Shown here piece after piece: positions 8,493 through 17,478 of a DNA stretch of 64,000 nt. Source of the DNA: Limnohabitans sp. Hippo3. Its GTDB lineage: Bacteria; Pseudomonadota; Gammaproteobacteria; Burkholderiales; Burkholderiaceae_C. How positions within the stretch are numbered: position 1 is the stretch's first letter; every line of letters begins with the position of its first letter. The notes under the pieces were generated by a model, which was not told where the DNA came from, did not search any database, and saw nothing but the letters and a program-made list of their open reading frames with translations. The translations under genes were made by a program, and so were the position numbers. Location: NCBI RefSeq assembly GCF_003063665.1, contig NZ_NESF01000002.1, forward strand, positions 1 to 64,000, given 5' to 3'.

Positions 8493-9186
8493 GCTCGACA
8501 TCCTTTACCTGGACGATTATCTTGCAGCCGTGACCAAGCCGCCCGGCCTGCTGGTGCATCGCACTGGTTTGGACGCGGGTGAAACCCGGTTTGCCCTGCA
8601 AATGTTGCGCGACCAACTCGGCCGCCCGGTCTGGCCCGCGCACCGCCTGGACAAAGGCACCAGCGGCGTGCTGCTGTTTGCCCTGAACCCCGAAACCGCC
8701 CGATCGCTGGGCCAGGTCTTTGAAAGCGGCGATGGCCTGCAAAAAACCTACCGCGCCGTGGTGCGTGGCTGGCCCGCCGATGAGGGCTTGATCGACCACC
8801 CCTTAAAGCGCATGCCCGACGACATGCGCACCGAGCGCCTGGAGGCGCAACCCGCCCAAAGCCGCTTTACCAGTTTGCGCCGCTTCGAGCTCCCCCTGCC
8901 CCAGCAAGGCTTTGCCAGCACCCGCTGCGCCGAACTGGCCCTGCACCCCCTCACGGGCCGCCGCCACCAGCTGCGCCGCCACATGAAGCACATCGCCCAT
9001 CCCATCATTGGCGACGCCACCCACGGCAAAGGGCCGCTCAACCGGGCGGTGGCGGGTTTGCTTGGGCTGCAGCGCTTGTGGTTGCATGCAGAGAGTCTGA
9101 CACTGCCCCACCCGGTGAACGGGCAGCGGCTGCAACTGGAATCGCCCTTGCCTGAAGAATGGGCACTTTGGAACGCTTTTGGCTAA
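8491..9186 (+). CDS. truC: tRNA pseudouridine(65) synthase-like protein of the RluA family
   Basis: Isomerises a uridine to pseudouridine; the short RluA-type architecture without an S4 domain and the overall pattern fit TruC. Catalytic Asp54 lies in [23 protein letters not shown] and the later [10 protein letters not shown] segment are typical of the family. An in-frame ATG is at 8491; the frame stays open upstream but homologues begin at this [10 protein letters not shown] sequence. The ribosome binding site is weak and falls within yaaA on the opposite strand. 231 residues. Confidence 0.9.
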   Translation: MLDILYLDDYLAAVTKPPGLLVHRTGLDAGETRFALQMLRDQLGRPVWPAHRLDKGTSGVLLFALNPETARSLGQVFESGDGLQKTYRAVVRGWPADEGLIDHPLKRMPDDMRTERLEAQPAQSRFTSLRRFELPLPQQGFASTRCAELALHPLTGRRHQLRRHMKHIAHPIIGDATHGKGPLNRAVAGLLGLQRLWLHAESLTLPHPVNGQRLQLESPLPEEWALWNAFG

Positions 9187-9218
9187 CGAGAAGTGATTCC
9201 AGACTTGACCCATCAGCC

Positions 9219-9301
9219 GTCATCCCGGGCTTGACCCGGGATCCATCCCCTTTTTATATCTTCCCCTGAATACATGGACCCCGGATCAAGTCCGGGGTGA
9301 C
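9219..9301. repeat. Inverted repeat of the GTCATCCC...GGGATCCAT family
   Basis: Two halves facing each other: GTCATCCCGGGCTTGACC followed by CGGGATCCAT at 9219-9246, and ATGGACCCCGGATC followed by AAGTCCGGGGTGAC at 9274-9301, separated by an AT-rich spacer. Each half is itself a hairpin. It is related to the copies at 196-216 and 23945-24013. It may act as a transcription end for truC, but there is no T-run. Confidence 0.65.
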
Positions 9302-9408
9302 AGGGGTGATGTCACCCAACGGATAAGCGTCTTGCCAGTTTTCCATAAGATGCACGGCTGCGCTTGCTACCGCGAGCCAAGACTTAACCGACCGCGACAA
9401 AACACCCC

Positions 9409-10530
9409 ATGAGCCTGCTTTTCACGCCTTTCACCTTCCACGCGCCCTCCGGCCCCCTTACCTTGCCCAACCGCATCGTGATCGCGCCCATGTGCCAGTA
9501 CTCGGCCCACCACGGCCAGGCCACCGACTGGCACCTGACGCACTGGACCAACATGCTCAACAGCGGCGCGGGCCTGTTCACCATCGAGGCCACGGCCGTG
9601 TCGGCCGTGGGCCGCATCAGCCCCGGGTGTCTGGGCCTGTGGGACGACGCCACCCAAGCGGCGCTGGCCGACAAACTGCACCGTGCCCGACGCCTGGCCC
9701 CCGCCATGCCCGTGTGCATCCAGATCAGCCATGCGGGCCGCAAGGCATCGAGTGCAGCCCCGTGGAACGGCGGCATGCTGATCGCCCCCGAAAACGGCGG
9801 CTGGCAAACCGTGGCCCCCAGCGCCCTGCCCCACCTGCCGCAAGAAGCTGCGCCCACCGAACTGAGCCTGGCCGACATCGCGCAAATCAAGGCCGACTTC
9901 GTCAACACCGCCCGGCGCAGCCAAGAGCTGGGCATCGAGGCGGTGGAGCTGCACGCCGCGCACGGCTATTTGCTGCACCAGTTTTTGTCGCCTATTTCCA
10001 ACCAGCGCACCGACGCGTATGGCGGCTCGTTTGAAAACCGCATCCGCTTTCCGCTGGAGGTGTTCAAAGCCGTGCGCGAGGCCTTTGGCGGCACGCTGGG
10101 CATGCGCATCTCGGGCACCGACTGGGTCGACGGCGGCTGGACGGTGGAAGAAACCGCCGAGCTGTCCGTTCTGCTCAAGCAAGCCGGGGCGCAGTTCGTG
10201 CACATCTCGTCGGGCGGTGTCTCGCCTCAGCAAAAAATTGCCATTGGTCCCGAGTACCAGGTGCACCTGGCCAAAGCGGTCAAAGAAGCATCGGCCCTGA
10301 CCACCATCGCCGTGGGCCTGATCACCGAGCCCGCCCAGGCCGAGGCCGTGCTGCAACGTGGCGACGCCGATCTGGTGGCGCTGGCGCGCTCTTTCCTGTA
10401 CAAGCCACGCTGGGGCTGGGAAGCCGCTGTGGCCTTGGACGGCACGGTCGATGCCCAACACCAGTACTGGCGCAGCTTGCCCCGCGAAGCCAAAAACATT
10501 TTCAACGACGCCAAAATTGGCATGCGCTGA
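9409..10530 (+). CDS. Old yellow enzyme, NADH:flavin oxidoreductase (XenA/YqjM type)
   Basis: FMN-dependent ene-reductase acting on electrophilic alkenes and some xenobiotics. The TIM-barrel begins with NRIVIAPMCQYSA, whose Cys29 is the flavin-tuning cysteine of the XenA/YqjM class; the substrate-binding histidines His182 and His185 lie in ELHAAHGYLLHQFLSP. The ISHAGRKASS segment near residue 106 and the C-terminal ARSFLYKP phosphate-binding part are present. 373 residues, normal length. A Bug-type binding protein gene follows after 28 bp on the same strand and may share the transcript; the link between them is unknown. Confidence 0.93.
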   Translation: MSLLFTPFTFHAPSGPLTLPNRIVIAPMCQYSAHHGQATDWHLTHWTNMLNSGAGLFTIEATAVSAVGRISPGCLGLWDDATQAALADKLHRARRLAPAMPVCIQISHAGRKASSAAPWNGGMLIAPENGGWQTVAPSALPHLPQEAAPTELSLADIAQIKADFVNTARRSQELGIEAVELHAAHGYLLHQFLSPISNQRTDAYGGSFENRIRFPLEVFKAVREAFGGTLGMRISGTDWVDGGWTVEETAELSVLLKQAGAQFVHISSGGVSPQQKIAIGPEYQVHLAKAVKEASALTTIAVGLITEPAQAEAVLQRGDADLVALARSFLYKPRWGWEAAVALDGTVDAQHQYWRSLPREAKNIFNDAKIGMR

Positions 10531-10558
10531 TTTCCAAACCTCAAAAAGAAAGAGACAT

Positions 10559-11530
10559 ATGAACACTCGCCGTCAATTTTCCAAACTGCTGGCCGTGGCC
10601 AGCTTGTGCGCCCCCATGGCCCTGATGGCCCAGGCCTTCCCCAGCAAACCCATCACCCTGGTCGTGCCCGTGCCGCCAGGCGGCTTGGTCGACACCTCAG
10701 CCCGCCTGATTTCTGAGCCTCTTAGCCGCCTGATCGGCCAGTCCATCGTGGTGGAAAACAAGGGCGGCGCCAGCGGCAACCTGGCTTATCAACAAGTGGC
10801 CCGCGCGCCCAAAGACGGCCACACATTGCTGGTGTCGTACTCGGGTTACCACGTGGCCAACCCGATCCTGATGAGCAAGCTGCCCTGGGAGCTGAAAGAC
10901 CTGACGCCCGTGGGCCTGATCACCGTGGCCACCAACGTGGTGGCGGTGCACCCCTCGGTACCGGTGAACAACATGAAGGAGTTCATTGCTTACGCCAAAC
11001 AAAACCCCGGCAAGCTGAACTACGCCTCGCAGGGCAATGGCTCGGTCTCGCACATTGGCACCGAAATCTTCAAACAGCAAACCGGGGTGAACCTGGTGCA
11101 TGTGCCTTACAAAGGTTCGGGCCAGGCCATTGCCGACGTGTTGGCTGGGCAAGTGCAGGTGTTCATGACCACCCCGCCTTCGGTGATGCAGCACATCCAG
11201 GCAGGCAAGCTCAAGGCGCTGGCCGTCACGGGTAAAAAACGCCATACCGGCATGCCCCAGGTGCCCACCATGGCGGAGGCCGGCTACCCCAACTTTGACC
11301 TCGAATCCTGGGTGGCCCTGTACGCCCCAGCAGGCACACCTGCTGCTGCAGTCAATCAACTGGCCGATTCTGTCAAACGCAGCCTGGACCTGCCCGAGAG
11401 CAAACAACGCGCCGACCAGGCAGGTATCGAGGTGCGCTTTGTGGCCCCGGCCGACATGACCAAAATTCTGGACCGCGACATCTCCGACTGGACCCAAGCC
11501 ATCAAAGCGGCCAACATCAAGCTGGACTGA
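10559..11530 (+). CDS. Periplasmic substrate-binding protein of the Bug/TctC family
   Basis: 323 residues with a Sec signal peptide (FSKLLAVASLCAPMALMAQA) and the family pattern FPSKPITLVVPVPPGGLVDT, VENKGGASGNLAYQQVA and HVPYKGSGQAIADVLAGQV. These proteins bind carboxylates or related small molecules outside the inner membrane. No TctA/TctB permease gene is adjacent, as is usual for the many solitary Bug proteins of Burkholderiales. The real start is the ATG at 10559 with AAAGAAAGAGA ahead of it; the frame is open further upstream only by overlap with the preceding gene. Confidence 0.93.
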   Translation: MNTRRQFSKLLAVASLCAPMALMAQAFPSKPITLVVPVPPGGLVDTSARLISEPLSRLIGQSIVVENKGGASGNLAYQQVARAPKDGHTLLVSYSGYHVANPILMSKLPWELKDLTPVGLITVATNVVAVHPSVPVNNMKEFIAYAKQNPGKLNYASQGNGSVSHIGTEIFKQQTGVNLVHVPYKGSGQAIADVLAGQVQVFMTTPPSVMQHIQAGKLKALAVTGKKRHTGMPQVPTMAEAGYPNFDLESWVALYAPAGTPAAAVNQLADSVKRSLDLPESKQRADQAGIEVRFVAPADMTKILDRDISDWTQAIKAANIKLD

Positions 11531-11542
11531 GCGCCAGACATC

Positions 11543-11583
11543 AAAAAGCCGGAGCAGGCCATGGGGCCTGCTCCGGCTTTTTT
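11543..11583. terminator. Bidirectional factor-independent terminator
   Basis: A 16-bp stem (AAAGCCGGAGCAGGCC / GGCCTGCTCCGGCTTT) with the loop ATGG is flanked by A and T runs, so it can end both the Bug transcript and the converging DUF3501 transcript. Confidence 0.93.
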
Positions 11584-11602
11584 GTTGGCGGATCGGTGCG
11601 GC

Positions 11603-12193
11603 TTACTTCAGGTCGCCCGCCAGGCTGGCCAAAGTATCGGCCGCGATTTCGATGTGCGAGGGGTAGTGCGTGTGGTCGCAGCCGAGCTTGACACCCGCAC
11701 CCGCTTTCACGGCCGCACGCATGGTCGGCGTCAATTCAAAACGCACAAAGTGCACGGCCGAGGTCTTTTCATCGGTCTCACGGTCCAGGTCTTCGTCGGC
11801 AATGGCGTACACACGGCCATGGCCTTCCACTTCGACAAACATGCGGTCTTCCACGCCGATCAGTTTGGCCAGCTCGCGCTTGCGCTCGTTGATGTCGGTG
11901 TACTCGATCATCATGGTGGCTTTCCAGTTGCTGCCGTCCGGCACGAGAGGGGCGTAGGCCTCGATCTCCTGCAGGATGCCCTCCTCTTCGAAGACTTTTT
12001 CGATGCGCAGCATCTCCTGAATCTGGTAGCGGATGGTGGTCTCGCTCTCGAACTGCATGTTGATGTGCTCACCCAGCTGCACGCTGCGCAGTTTGCGGTG
12101 GGCAATCACCTCGGGCTTGTGGACCTTGCGCCACTTGGTGTAGGCCTCCAAAGACATTAGGGTCTCGGGCGTGATTTTTCCGGTCAGTTGCAT
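11603..12193 (-). CDS. DUF3501 family protein
   Basis: 196 residues matching the DUF3501 pattern: KITPETLMSLEAYTKWR at the start, IRYQIQEMLRIEKVFEEEGI in the middle, and the late FVRFELTP and CDHTHYPSH segments. No biochemical activity is known to me for this family. It lies 11 bp after the CCG-domain Fe-S protein gene and downstream of rubrerythrin, an arrangement I recall as recurrent in proteobacteria. The conserved CDHTHYP segment (one Cys, three His around residue 171-180 with SH) could bind a metal; this is inference. Predicted cytosolic, no signal or membrane segment. Confidence 0.85.
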   Translation of the reverse strand: MQLTGKITPETLMSLEAYTKWRKVHKPEVIAHRKLRSVQLGEHINMQFESETTIRYQIQEMLRIEKVFEEEGILQEIEAYAPLVPDGSNWKATMMIEYTDINERKRELAKLIGVEDRMFVEVEGHGRVYAIADEDLDRETDEKTSAVHFVRFELTPTMRAAVKAGAGVKLGCDHTHYPSHIEIAADTLASLAGDLK

Positions 12194-12204
12194 GGCGGTG
12201 TTCC

Positions 12205-13554
12205 TTATTTGAGACCGTAGGCTTTGCGCACCAGGGTCAAGGGGTGGTTCAGTTCGGGCGCGCCCAGGCCATTGACCTCAAAGCCCTGGGCAATGTGGTG
12301 GCCGCCCAGCGGGCAGTCGGAGCTGATGAAGTCGGGCTTGGAGCCGTCCTTCATGGTGGCCATGGCCTTGAACACCGGTTTGCCGATCTTCATCGCCATC
12401 TCGTGCGAGCCTTTTTTCACGCCGTAGGTGCCGGCATGGCCCGAGCAGCGCTCGATAGTGTTGATCTCGGTGTCCGGGATCATCTTGAGCATTTCTTCGG
12501 TTTTGCGGCCGATGTTCTGCACCCGGCCATGGCACGGGATCTGGTAGCTCACATTGCCCAGCTTTTGCGGGAATTCGGTCTTGAGCAAGCCATCGCGCTT
12601 GCGGGCCATGAAGTACTCAAACGGGTCCCACATCGCGTCCTTGACCAGCTGGGTGTCGGCGCAATCCGGGAACATCAGCGGGATTTCCTGCTTGAACATC
12701 AAGGCGCAACTGGGCACGGCCGCCATGATGGCGAAGCCGTCCTTGGCGTACTTGGCCAGCACCGGGATGTTGGCTTCTTTGGAGGCCTTGACCGAGTCCA
12801 GATCACCCAACTCCAGCTTGGGCATGCCGCAGCACTTTTCTTTCTCAACCAGCACGTACGGGATCTCGTTGTGGTCCAGGATTTTGAGCAAGTCGTGGCC
12901 GATGCCGGGCTCGTTGTAGTTGATGTAGCAAGTCGAATAGATGGCGACTTTACCGGGCGTCTTTTCGCCATCCACCACTTTGGACGCCTTGGCATCGGGT
13001 GCGCTGGAACGGAACTTTTTGGTGGCCAGCGAAGGCAGCCAGGCGTTCTTGTCCACGCCCGCCACGCTTTCCATCACGCTGCGGGCCGCTTCGGTCTTGT
13101 TGATGGCGTTGACCGCCTGCACCACGATCGGGATGCCCGCAAACGAGCCGTGTGTGTCGGTGGAGGCCAAAAACTTTTCGGCTGCGCCCACTTCACCCTT
13201 CTTGAACTTGATGGCCTTGGCCCGCAGCATGGTGTGCGGGAAGTCCAGATTCCACTCGTGCGGCGGTGTGTAGGGGCATTTGGTCATGTAGCACAGGTCG
13301 CACATGAAGCACTGGTCCACCACTTTCCAGTAGTCCTTCTTGTCGACGCCATCGACTTCCATGGTGCTGCTTTCGTCCACCAGGTCGAACAAGGTGGGGA
13401 AAGAATTGCACAGGCTCACACAGCGGCGGCAACCGTGGCAGATGTCAAAAATGCGCTCGAGCTCGTCGAAGCATTTTTCTTCGTTGTAGAAATCGGGGTT
13501 CTCCCATCCGAGGGCATGTCGTGTGGGGGCTTCGAGGTTGCCTTCTTTGGCCAT
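12205..13554 (-). CDS. Two-[4Fe-4S] ferredoxin/CCG-domain oxidoreductase (HdrB/GlpC-like)
   Basis: 449 residues. An N-terminal ferredoxin-like domain carries two clusters: Cys39-x2-Cys-x2-Cys-x3-Cys (CHGCRRCVSLC) and Cys82-x2-Cys-x2-Cys-x4-CP (CFMCDLCYMTKCP). Two CCG-type modules follow: the first around Cys209, Cys241-Cys242 and Cys283, the second around Cys341, Cys370 and Cys414. This layout is shared by heterodisulfide reductase HdrDB, GlpC and lactate-utilisation LutA. It should move electrons between Fe-S clusters and an unknown partner, perhaps reducing rubrerythrin, whose gene is directly upstream. Start ATG at 13554 is chosen for its AAAGGAG ribosome binding site; the frame is open 25 codons further. 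Confidence 0.9.
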   Translation of the reverse strand: MAKEGNLEAPTRHALGWENPDFYNEEKCFDELERIFDICHGCRRCVSLCNSFPTLFDLVDESSTMEVDGVDKKDYWKVVDQCFMCDLCYMTKCPYTPPHEWNLDFPHTMLRAKAIKFKKGEVGAAEKFLASTDTHGSFAGIPIVVQAVNAINKTEAARSVMESVAGVDKNAWLPSLATKKFRSSAPDAKASKVVDGEKTPGKVAIYSTCYINYNEPGIGHDLLKILDHNEIPYVLVEKEKCCGMPKLELGDLDSVKASKEANIPVLAKYAKDGFAIMAAVPSCALMFKQEIPLMFPDCADTQLVKDAMWDPFEYFMARKRDGLLKTEFPQKLGNVSYQIPCHGRVQNIGRKTEEMLKMIPDTEINTIERCSGHAGTYGVKKGSHEMAMKIGKPVFKAMATMKDGSKPDFISSDCPLGGHHIAQGFEVNGLGAPELNHPLTLVRKAYGLK

Positions 13555-13612
13555 GTTGTGCTCCTTTGGGATTTTTTTAGGGTTTTTCTGAAGACTCTGC
13601 AGCCGAGCCCTG

Positions 13613-13645
13613 AGAAAAACCCGCTGCACCTTGCGGGGCAGCGGG
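13613..13645 (-). terminator. Terminator/attenuator between rubrerythrin and the Fe-S protein gene
   Basis: Read on the minus strand, a hairpin with arms CCCGCTGC and GCAGCGGG ends in TTTTTCTC 16 bp after the rubrerythrin stop. It would let rubrerythrin be made in excess over the downstream genes, by partial read-through. Confidence 0.7.
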
Positions 13646-13661
13646 TGACGTCATGGGGGAA

Positions 13662-14084
13662 TCAATCCACCAATTCGTTCAGGGCCTTCTGGTAACGGTT
13701 GGCGTGTGAACGCTCAGCCTTGGCCAGGGTCTCGAACCAGTCGGCGATTTCGTCAAAACCTTCTTCGCGAGCGGTCTTGGCCATGCCGGGGTACATGTCG
13801 GTGTACTCATGGGTTTCACCCGCCACAGCCGAAGCCAGGTTCTGGCGTGTGGAGCCAATGGGCAGACCGGTTGCGGGGTCGCCGGATTGCTCCAGGAACT
13901 CCAGGTGACCATGGGCGTGACCTGTTTCACCTTCTGCGGTGGAACGGAACAGGGCTGCCACGTCGTTCTGACCTTCAACGTCAGCTTTGTTCGCGAAGTA
14001 CAAATAGCGACGGTTGGCCTGGGATTCGCCTGCGAAGGCGTCTTTCAGGCATTGTTCCGTGCGCGAGCCTTTGAGTGCTGCCAT
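13662..14084 (-). CDS. Rubrerythrin-like di-iron protein lacking the rubredoxin domain
   Basis: A four-helix-bundle di-iron protein, probably a peroxidase. Iron ligands can be placed at Glu20 ([10 protein letters not shown]), Glu53/His56 ([10 protein letters not shown]), Glu90/Glu93 (GETHEY) and Glu124/His127 ([10 protein letters not shown]). The C-terminal rubredoxin domain of classical rubrerythrin is absent (140 residues), so an outside electron donor is needed; the two-cluster Fe-S protein encoded next is the obvious candidate. Start ATG at 14084 has AAGGAG before it. A perfect FNR box lies about 140 bp upstream. Confidence 0.93.
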   Translation of the reverse strand: MAALKGSRTEQCLKDAFAGESQANRRYLYFANKADVEGQNDVAALFRSTAEGETGHAHGHLEFLEQSGDPATGLPIGSTRQNLASAVAGETHEYTDMYPGMAKTAREEGFDEIADWFETLAKAERSHANRYQKALNELVD

Positions 14085-14186
14085 GGATATCTCCTTGTGG
14101 GTTTTGATTGAATGGCTCTGGCAGGATCGCCAGAGACGACATAGATTAACTCTGTACTGTCCAGTCTGCCCAATAGATTGATGCAA

Positions 14187-14235
14187 TGACTCCGATTAGT
14201 CAGCGCTATTGACCCGGAGGATTGATAAATATCAA
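14187..14235 (-). promoter_or_regulatory. FNR box and class II promoter of the rubrerythrin gene
   Basis: TTGATAAATATCAA at 14222-14235 is a perfect match to the FNR/Anr consensus TTGAT-N4-ATCAA. On the minus strand, 21 bp downstream of it, ACTAAT (14200-14195) is a 4/6 match to the -10 element. With a start about 7 bp later the box is centred near -41, the position of class II FNR-activated promoters. A second dyad, TGACT-N6-AGTCA (14187-14202), overlaps the -10 and could be a separate operator. The rest of the 330-bp gap to valS shows no other gene. Confidence 0.7.
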
Positions 14236-14414
14236 CAAAGCACCGAGGGCGCCGCCATCGGCCTCCTGTTCCGGGGCGCAGCCCGTGATCAGCGTGGCCT
14301 CACGGTCCCCACGGAGGGCCTGCATGGGCTGGGTAAAATCAATCCTTTGGGACCGCACACGGTCCTGCACGGCATCTGCTGAGCTGCCGTTTTCTTTTGG
14401 AAAAAGACCCCGCC

Positions 14415-17400
14415 ATGAGCAACGCCCCCGCCACCCCGGTCCACCAGCCCGGGCTTGAGAGCCTGTCCAAATCGTTCGAACCTGCCGCCCTCGAAGCGCA
14501 TTGGGGCCCCGAATGGGAAAAGCGCGGCTACGGCGTGGCCGGTTTCCGTGGCACACAGGCCGCCAAAGACGGTGCGCCAGCGTTTGCCATCCAGCTGCCC
14601 CCGCCCAACGTGACGGGCACCCTGCACATGGGCCACGCCTTCAACCAGACCATCATGGACTCGTTGACGCGTTACCACCGCATGATGGGTTTCAACACCG
14701 CCTGGATTCCCGGCACCGACCACGCGGGCATCGCCACGCAGATCGTGGTCGAGCGCCAGCTCCAAGCCAAAGGCATCAGCCGCCACGACATGGGCCCCAC
14801 GCCTGCCGAGGCACGCAAGAACTTCGTGAGCAAGGTCTGGGAGTGGAAGGAAGAATCCGGCAACACCATCACCAGCCAAATGCGCCGCATGGGCGACAGC
14901 GTGGACTGGAGCCGCGAATACTTCACGATGGACCTCAAGCTGTCCCAAACGGTGACCGAGACCTTTGTGCAGCTGTACGAGCAAGGTCTGATCTACCGCG
15001 GCAAGCGCCTGGTGAACTGGGACCCGGTGCTGATGAGCGCGGTGTCCGACCTCGAAGTCGAGAGCGAAGAAGAAGACGGCTCGATGTGGCACATCCGCTA
15101 TGACTTGGCCGATGGCAGTGGCTCACTAACCGTAGCGACCACCCGCCCCGAGACCCTGCTCGGCGACGTGGCCGTGATGGTGCACCCCGAAGACGAGCGT
15201 TACAGCGCCCTGATCGGCAAGCAAGTCAACCTGCCCCTGTGCGGCCGTACCATCCCTGTGATTGCCGACGAGTACGTGGACAAGGCCTTCGGCACGGGCG
15301 TGGTCAAGGTCACGCCCGCGCACGACACCAACGACTACCAAGTCGGCCAGCGCCACAAACTCGAGATGATCTGCGTGCTGAACCTGGACGCGACCATCAA
15401 CGCCAACGCACCCGAGAAATACCGGGGCCTCGACCGCTTCGTGGCCCGCAAGGCCGTGGTGGCCGACTTGGAGGCCGCAGGCGCTTTGGTCGAGGTGAAA
15501 AAACACAAACTCATGGTGCCCCGCTGCGCCCGCACGGGCCAGGTGATCGAGCCCATGCTGACCGACCAATGGTTCGTCGCGATGAACCAGGTCGGCAAAG
15601 GCGACGCCACCGGCAAGAGCATTGCGCAAAAAGCCATTGACGCGGTGCAATCCGGCCAAGTGAGCTTTGTGCCCGAGAACTGGGTCAACACCTACAACCA
15701 GTGGATGAACAACATCCAGGACTGGTGCATCTCGCGCCAGTTGTGGTGGGGCCACCAGATTCCCGCTTGGTACGACGAAGATGGCAACGTGTACGTTGCA
15801 CGCAACGAAGCCGAAGCACAAGCCAAGGCCCCAGGCAAAACGCTCAAGCGTGATGAAGATGTGCTCGACACTTGGTACTCGAGTGCACTGGTCCCATTCA
15901 GTACCATGGGCTGGGGCAATGACGAGAACACACGCAACGCAGCTGGCGAGCGTGCCGGGACCGGACGCCGCGACATTGCGAGCGAAGCGAGTGGGAGCAA
16001 GACCGGTTCCGGCACGCTCGCCAGCGGAACCAACGCCACAACGAATAGCAACACCAACAACAGCCCAAGCGACTACGACCTCTACCTCCCCAGCAGCGTC
16101 CTGGTCACCGGCTACGACATCATCTTCTTCTGGGTCGCCCGGATGATCATGATGACCACGCACTTCACAGGTCGCGTCCCCTTCAAGCATGTCTACATCC
16201 ACGGCCTGGTGCTCGACGCCCAAGGCAAGAAGATGAGCAAGTCCGAGGGTAACGTGCTCGACCCGGTCGACCTGATCGACGGCATCACGCTCGAACCCCT
16301 GCTCGAAAAACGCACCCAAGGCCTGCGCAAACCCGAGACCGCGCCCAAGGTCCGCAAGCAAACGGAAAAAGAGTTCCCCGAAGGCATCCCGGCCTACGGC
16401 GCCGACGCCCTGCGCTTCACCTTCGCGGCGCTCGCGTCGTTGGGCCGCAGCATCAACTTCGACTCCAAGCGCTGCGAGGGCTACCGCAACTTCTGCAACA
16501 AACTCTGGAACGCCACCCGCTTTGTGCTGATGAACTGCGAAGGCCAGGACTGCGGCCTCAAAGAGCACACGAAAGCCGAATGCGAAGTGGGCGGCCCGGT
16601 GCACGGCTATTTGGCCTTCAGCCAGGCCGACCGCTGGATCAGCTCACAGCTGCAGCGCATCGAGGCCGACGTGGCCAAAGGCTTTGCCGAATACCGCCTC
16701 GACAACGTGGCCAACACGATTTACGACTTCGTCTGGAACGAATTCTGTGACTGGTACCTGGAAATCGCCAAAGTGCAGATCAACACCGGAGACGACGCGC
16801 AAAAACGCGCGACGCGCCGCACCCTGATCCGCACGCTCGAGACCATCATGCGCCTGGCGCACCCGATCATCCCCTTCATCACCGAAGAGCTTTGGCAAAA
16901 AGTGTCGGTCGTCGCTGGCCGTCCGGGTGAGTCGGTCAGCATCGCGGCCTACCCCGTGAGCCAACCCGAGCGCATCGACGAGGCCGCCGAGGCCCATGTG
17001 GCCAAGCTCAAGACCCTGGTCGACGCCTGCCGCAACCTGCGCGGCGAGATGAACGTCTCGCCCGCCACCCGCATGCCCCTGTATGTGTTGGGCGACACCG
17101 CCTTCATGCAAAGTGTGGCACCTGTGCTGCAGTCGCTCGCCAAGCTGAGCGAAGTCAAAGTGTTTGACACCGAAGCCGAATGGGCCGCTGCCGCGCAAGC
17201 CGCGCCTGTGGCGGTGGTCGGCGAAGCGCGTCTGTGCCTGTTCATCGAAGTGGATGTGGCTGCCGAAAAAATTCGCCTGGCCAAAGAAGCCGCCCGCCTC
17301 GAAGGCGAAATCGCCAAAGCCAACGCCAAGCTAGGCAACGAGGCCTTTGTGGCCAAAGCCCCGCCAGCCGTGCTGGACGAAACCAAGAAGCGCGTGGCCG

Positions 17401-17453
17401 ACTTCGGGGCCACGCTCGACAAAATTCGCCAACAACTTCAGCGCCTGGGCTGA
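14415..17453 (+). CDS. valS: Valine--tRNA ligase with an in-frame palindromic insertion
   Basis: Charges tRNA-Val. Class I signatures: HMGH at residues 71-74 and KMSKS at 606-610; the editing domain lies between them and the C-terminal coiled-coil arm ([22 protein letters not shown]) closes the protein. 1012 residues, longer than the roughly 950 usual. The excess lies between the conserved [11 protein letters not shown] and [13 protein letters not shown] segments: about 45 residues, poor in hydrophobics, rich in Gly, Ser, Thr and Asn, of which residues 510-537 are encoded by an 84-bp inverted repeat. The frame is kept and both flanks are intact, so the enzyme is probably active. Start ATG at 14415 is favoured; an upstream ATG six codons earlier is possible. 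Confidence 0.95.
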   Translation: MSNAPATPVHQPGLESLSKSFEPAALEAHWGPEWEKRGYGVAGFRGTQAAKDGAPAFAIQLPPPNVTGTLHMGHAFNQTIMDSLTRYHRMMGFNTAWIPGTDHAGIATQIVVERQLQAKGISRHDMGPTPAEARKNFVSKVWEWKEESGNTITSQMRRMGDSVDWSREYFTMDLKLSQTVTETFVQLYEQGLIYRGKRLVNWDPVLMSAVSDLEVESEEEDGSMWHIRYDLADGSGSLTVATTRPETLLGDVAVMVHPEDERYSALIGKQVNLPLCGRTIPVIADEYVDKAFGTGVVKVTPAHDTNDYQVGQRHKLEMICVLNLDATINANAPEKYRGLDRFVARKAVVADLEAAGALVEVKKHKLMVPRCARTGQVIEPMLTDQWFVAMNQVGKGDATGKSIAQKAIDAVQSGQVSFVPENWVNTYNQWMNNIQDWCISRQLWWGHQIPAWYDEDGNVYVARNEAEAQAKAPGKTLKRDEDVLDTWYSSALVPFSTMGWGNDENTRNAAGERAGTGRRDIASEASGSKTGSGTLASGTNATTNSNTNNSPSDYDLYLPSSVLVTGYDIIFFWVARMIMMTTHFTGRVPFKHVYIHGLVLDAQGKKMSKSEGNVLDPVDLIDGITLEPLLEKRTQGLRKPETAPKVRKQTEKEFPEGIPAYGADALRFTFAALASLGRSINFDSKRCEGYRNFCNKLWNATRFVLMNCEGQDCGLKEHTKAECEVGGPVHGYLAFSQADRWISSQLQRIEADVAKGFAEYRLDNVANTIYDFVWNEFCDWYLEIAKVQINTGDDAQKRATRRTLIRTLETIMRLAHPIIPFITEELWQKVSVVAGRPGESVSIAAYPVSQPERIDEAAEAHVAKLKTLVDACRNLRGEMNVSPATRMPLYVLGDTAFMQSVAPVLQSLAKLSEVKVFDTEAEWAAAAQAAPVAVVGEARLCLFIEVDVAAEKIRLAKEAARLEGEIAKANAKLGNEAFVAKAPPAVLDETKKRVADFGATLDKIRQQLQRLG
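15942..16025. repeat. 84-bp palindromic element inserted in valS coding sequence
   Basis: The left arm (15942-15964, starting GCTGGCGAGCGTGCCGG) and right arm (16003-16025, ending CCGGCACGCTCGCCAGC) are reverse complements over 23 bp with one mismatch, around a 38-bp centre containing GCGAGCGAAGCGAG. The length is a multiple of three and no stop occurs in the valS frame. A following AAC/ACC-rich tract adds further Asn and Thr codons. I found no second copy in this window. Confidence 0.85.
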
Positions 17454-17478
17454 TACAGCCTTGACCATCGGAGACACC

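Noticed and set aside
14236..14414. T-box or attenuator before valS
   Set aside because: No specifier loop or T-box sequence (TGGNACCGCG) is present; such control is in any case unusual in proteobacteria.
15930..16075. Intein in valS
   Set aside because: The extra segment is only about 45 residues with no splicing motifs; a palindromic repeat plus low-complexity tail explains it.
15126..16604. 492-codon open frame opposite valS
   Set aside because: It is the antisense shadow of the synthetase; no recognisable motif or ribosome binding site.
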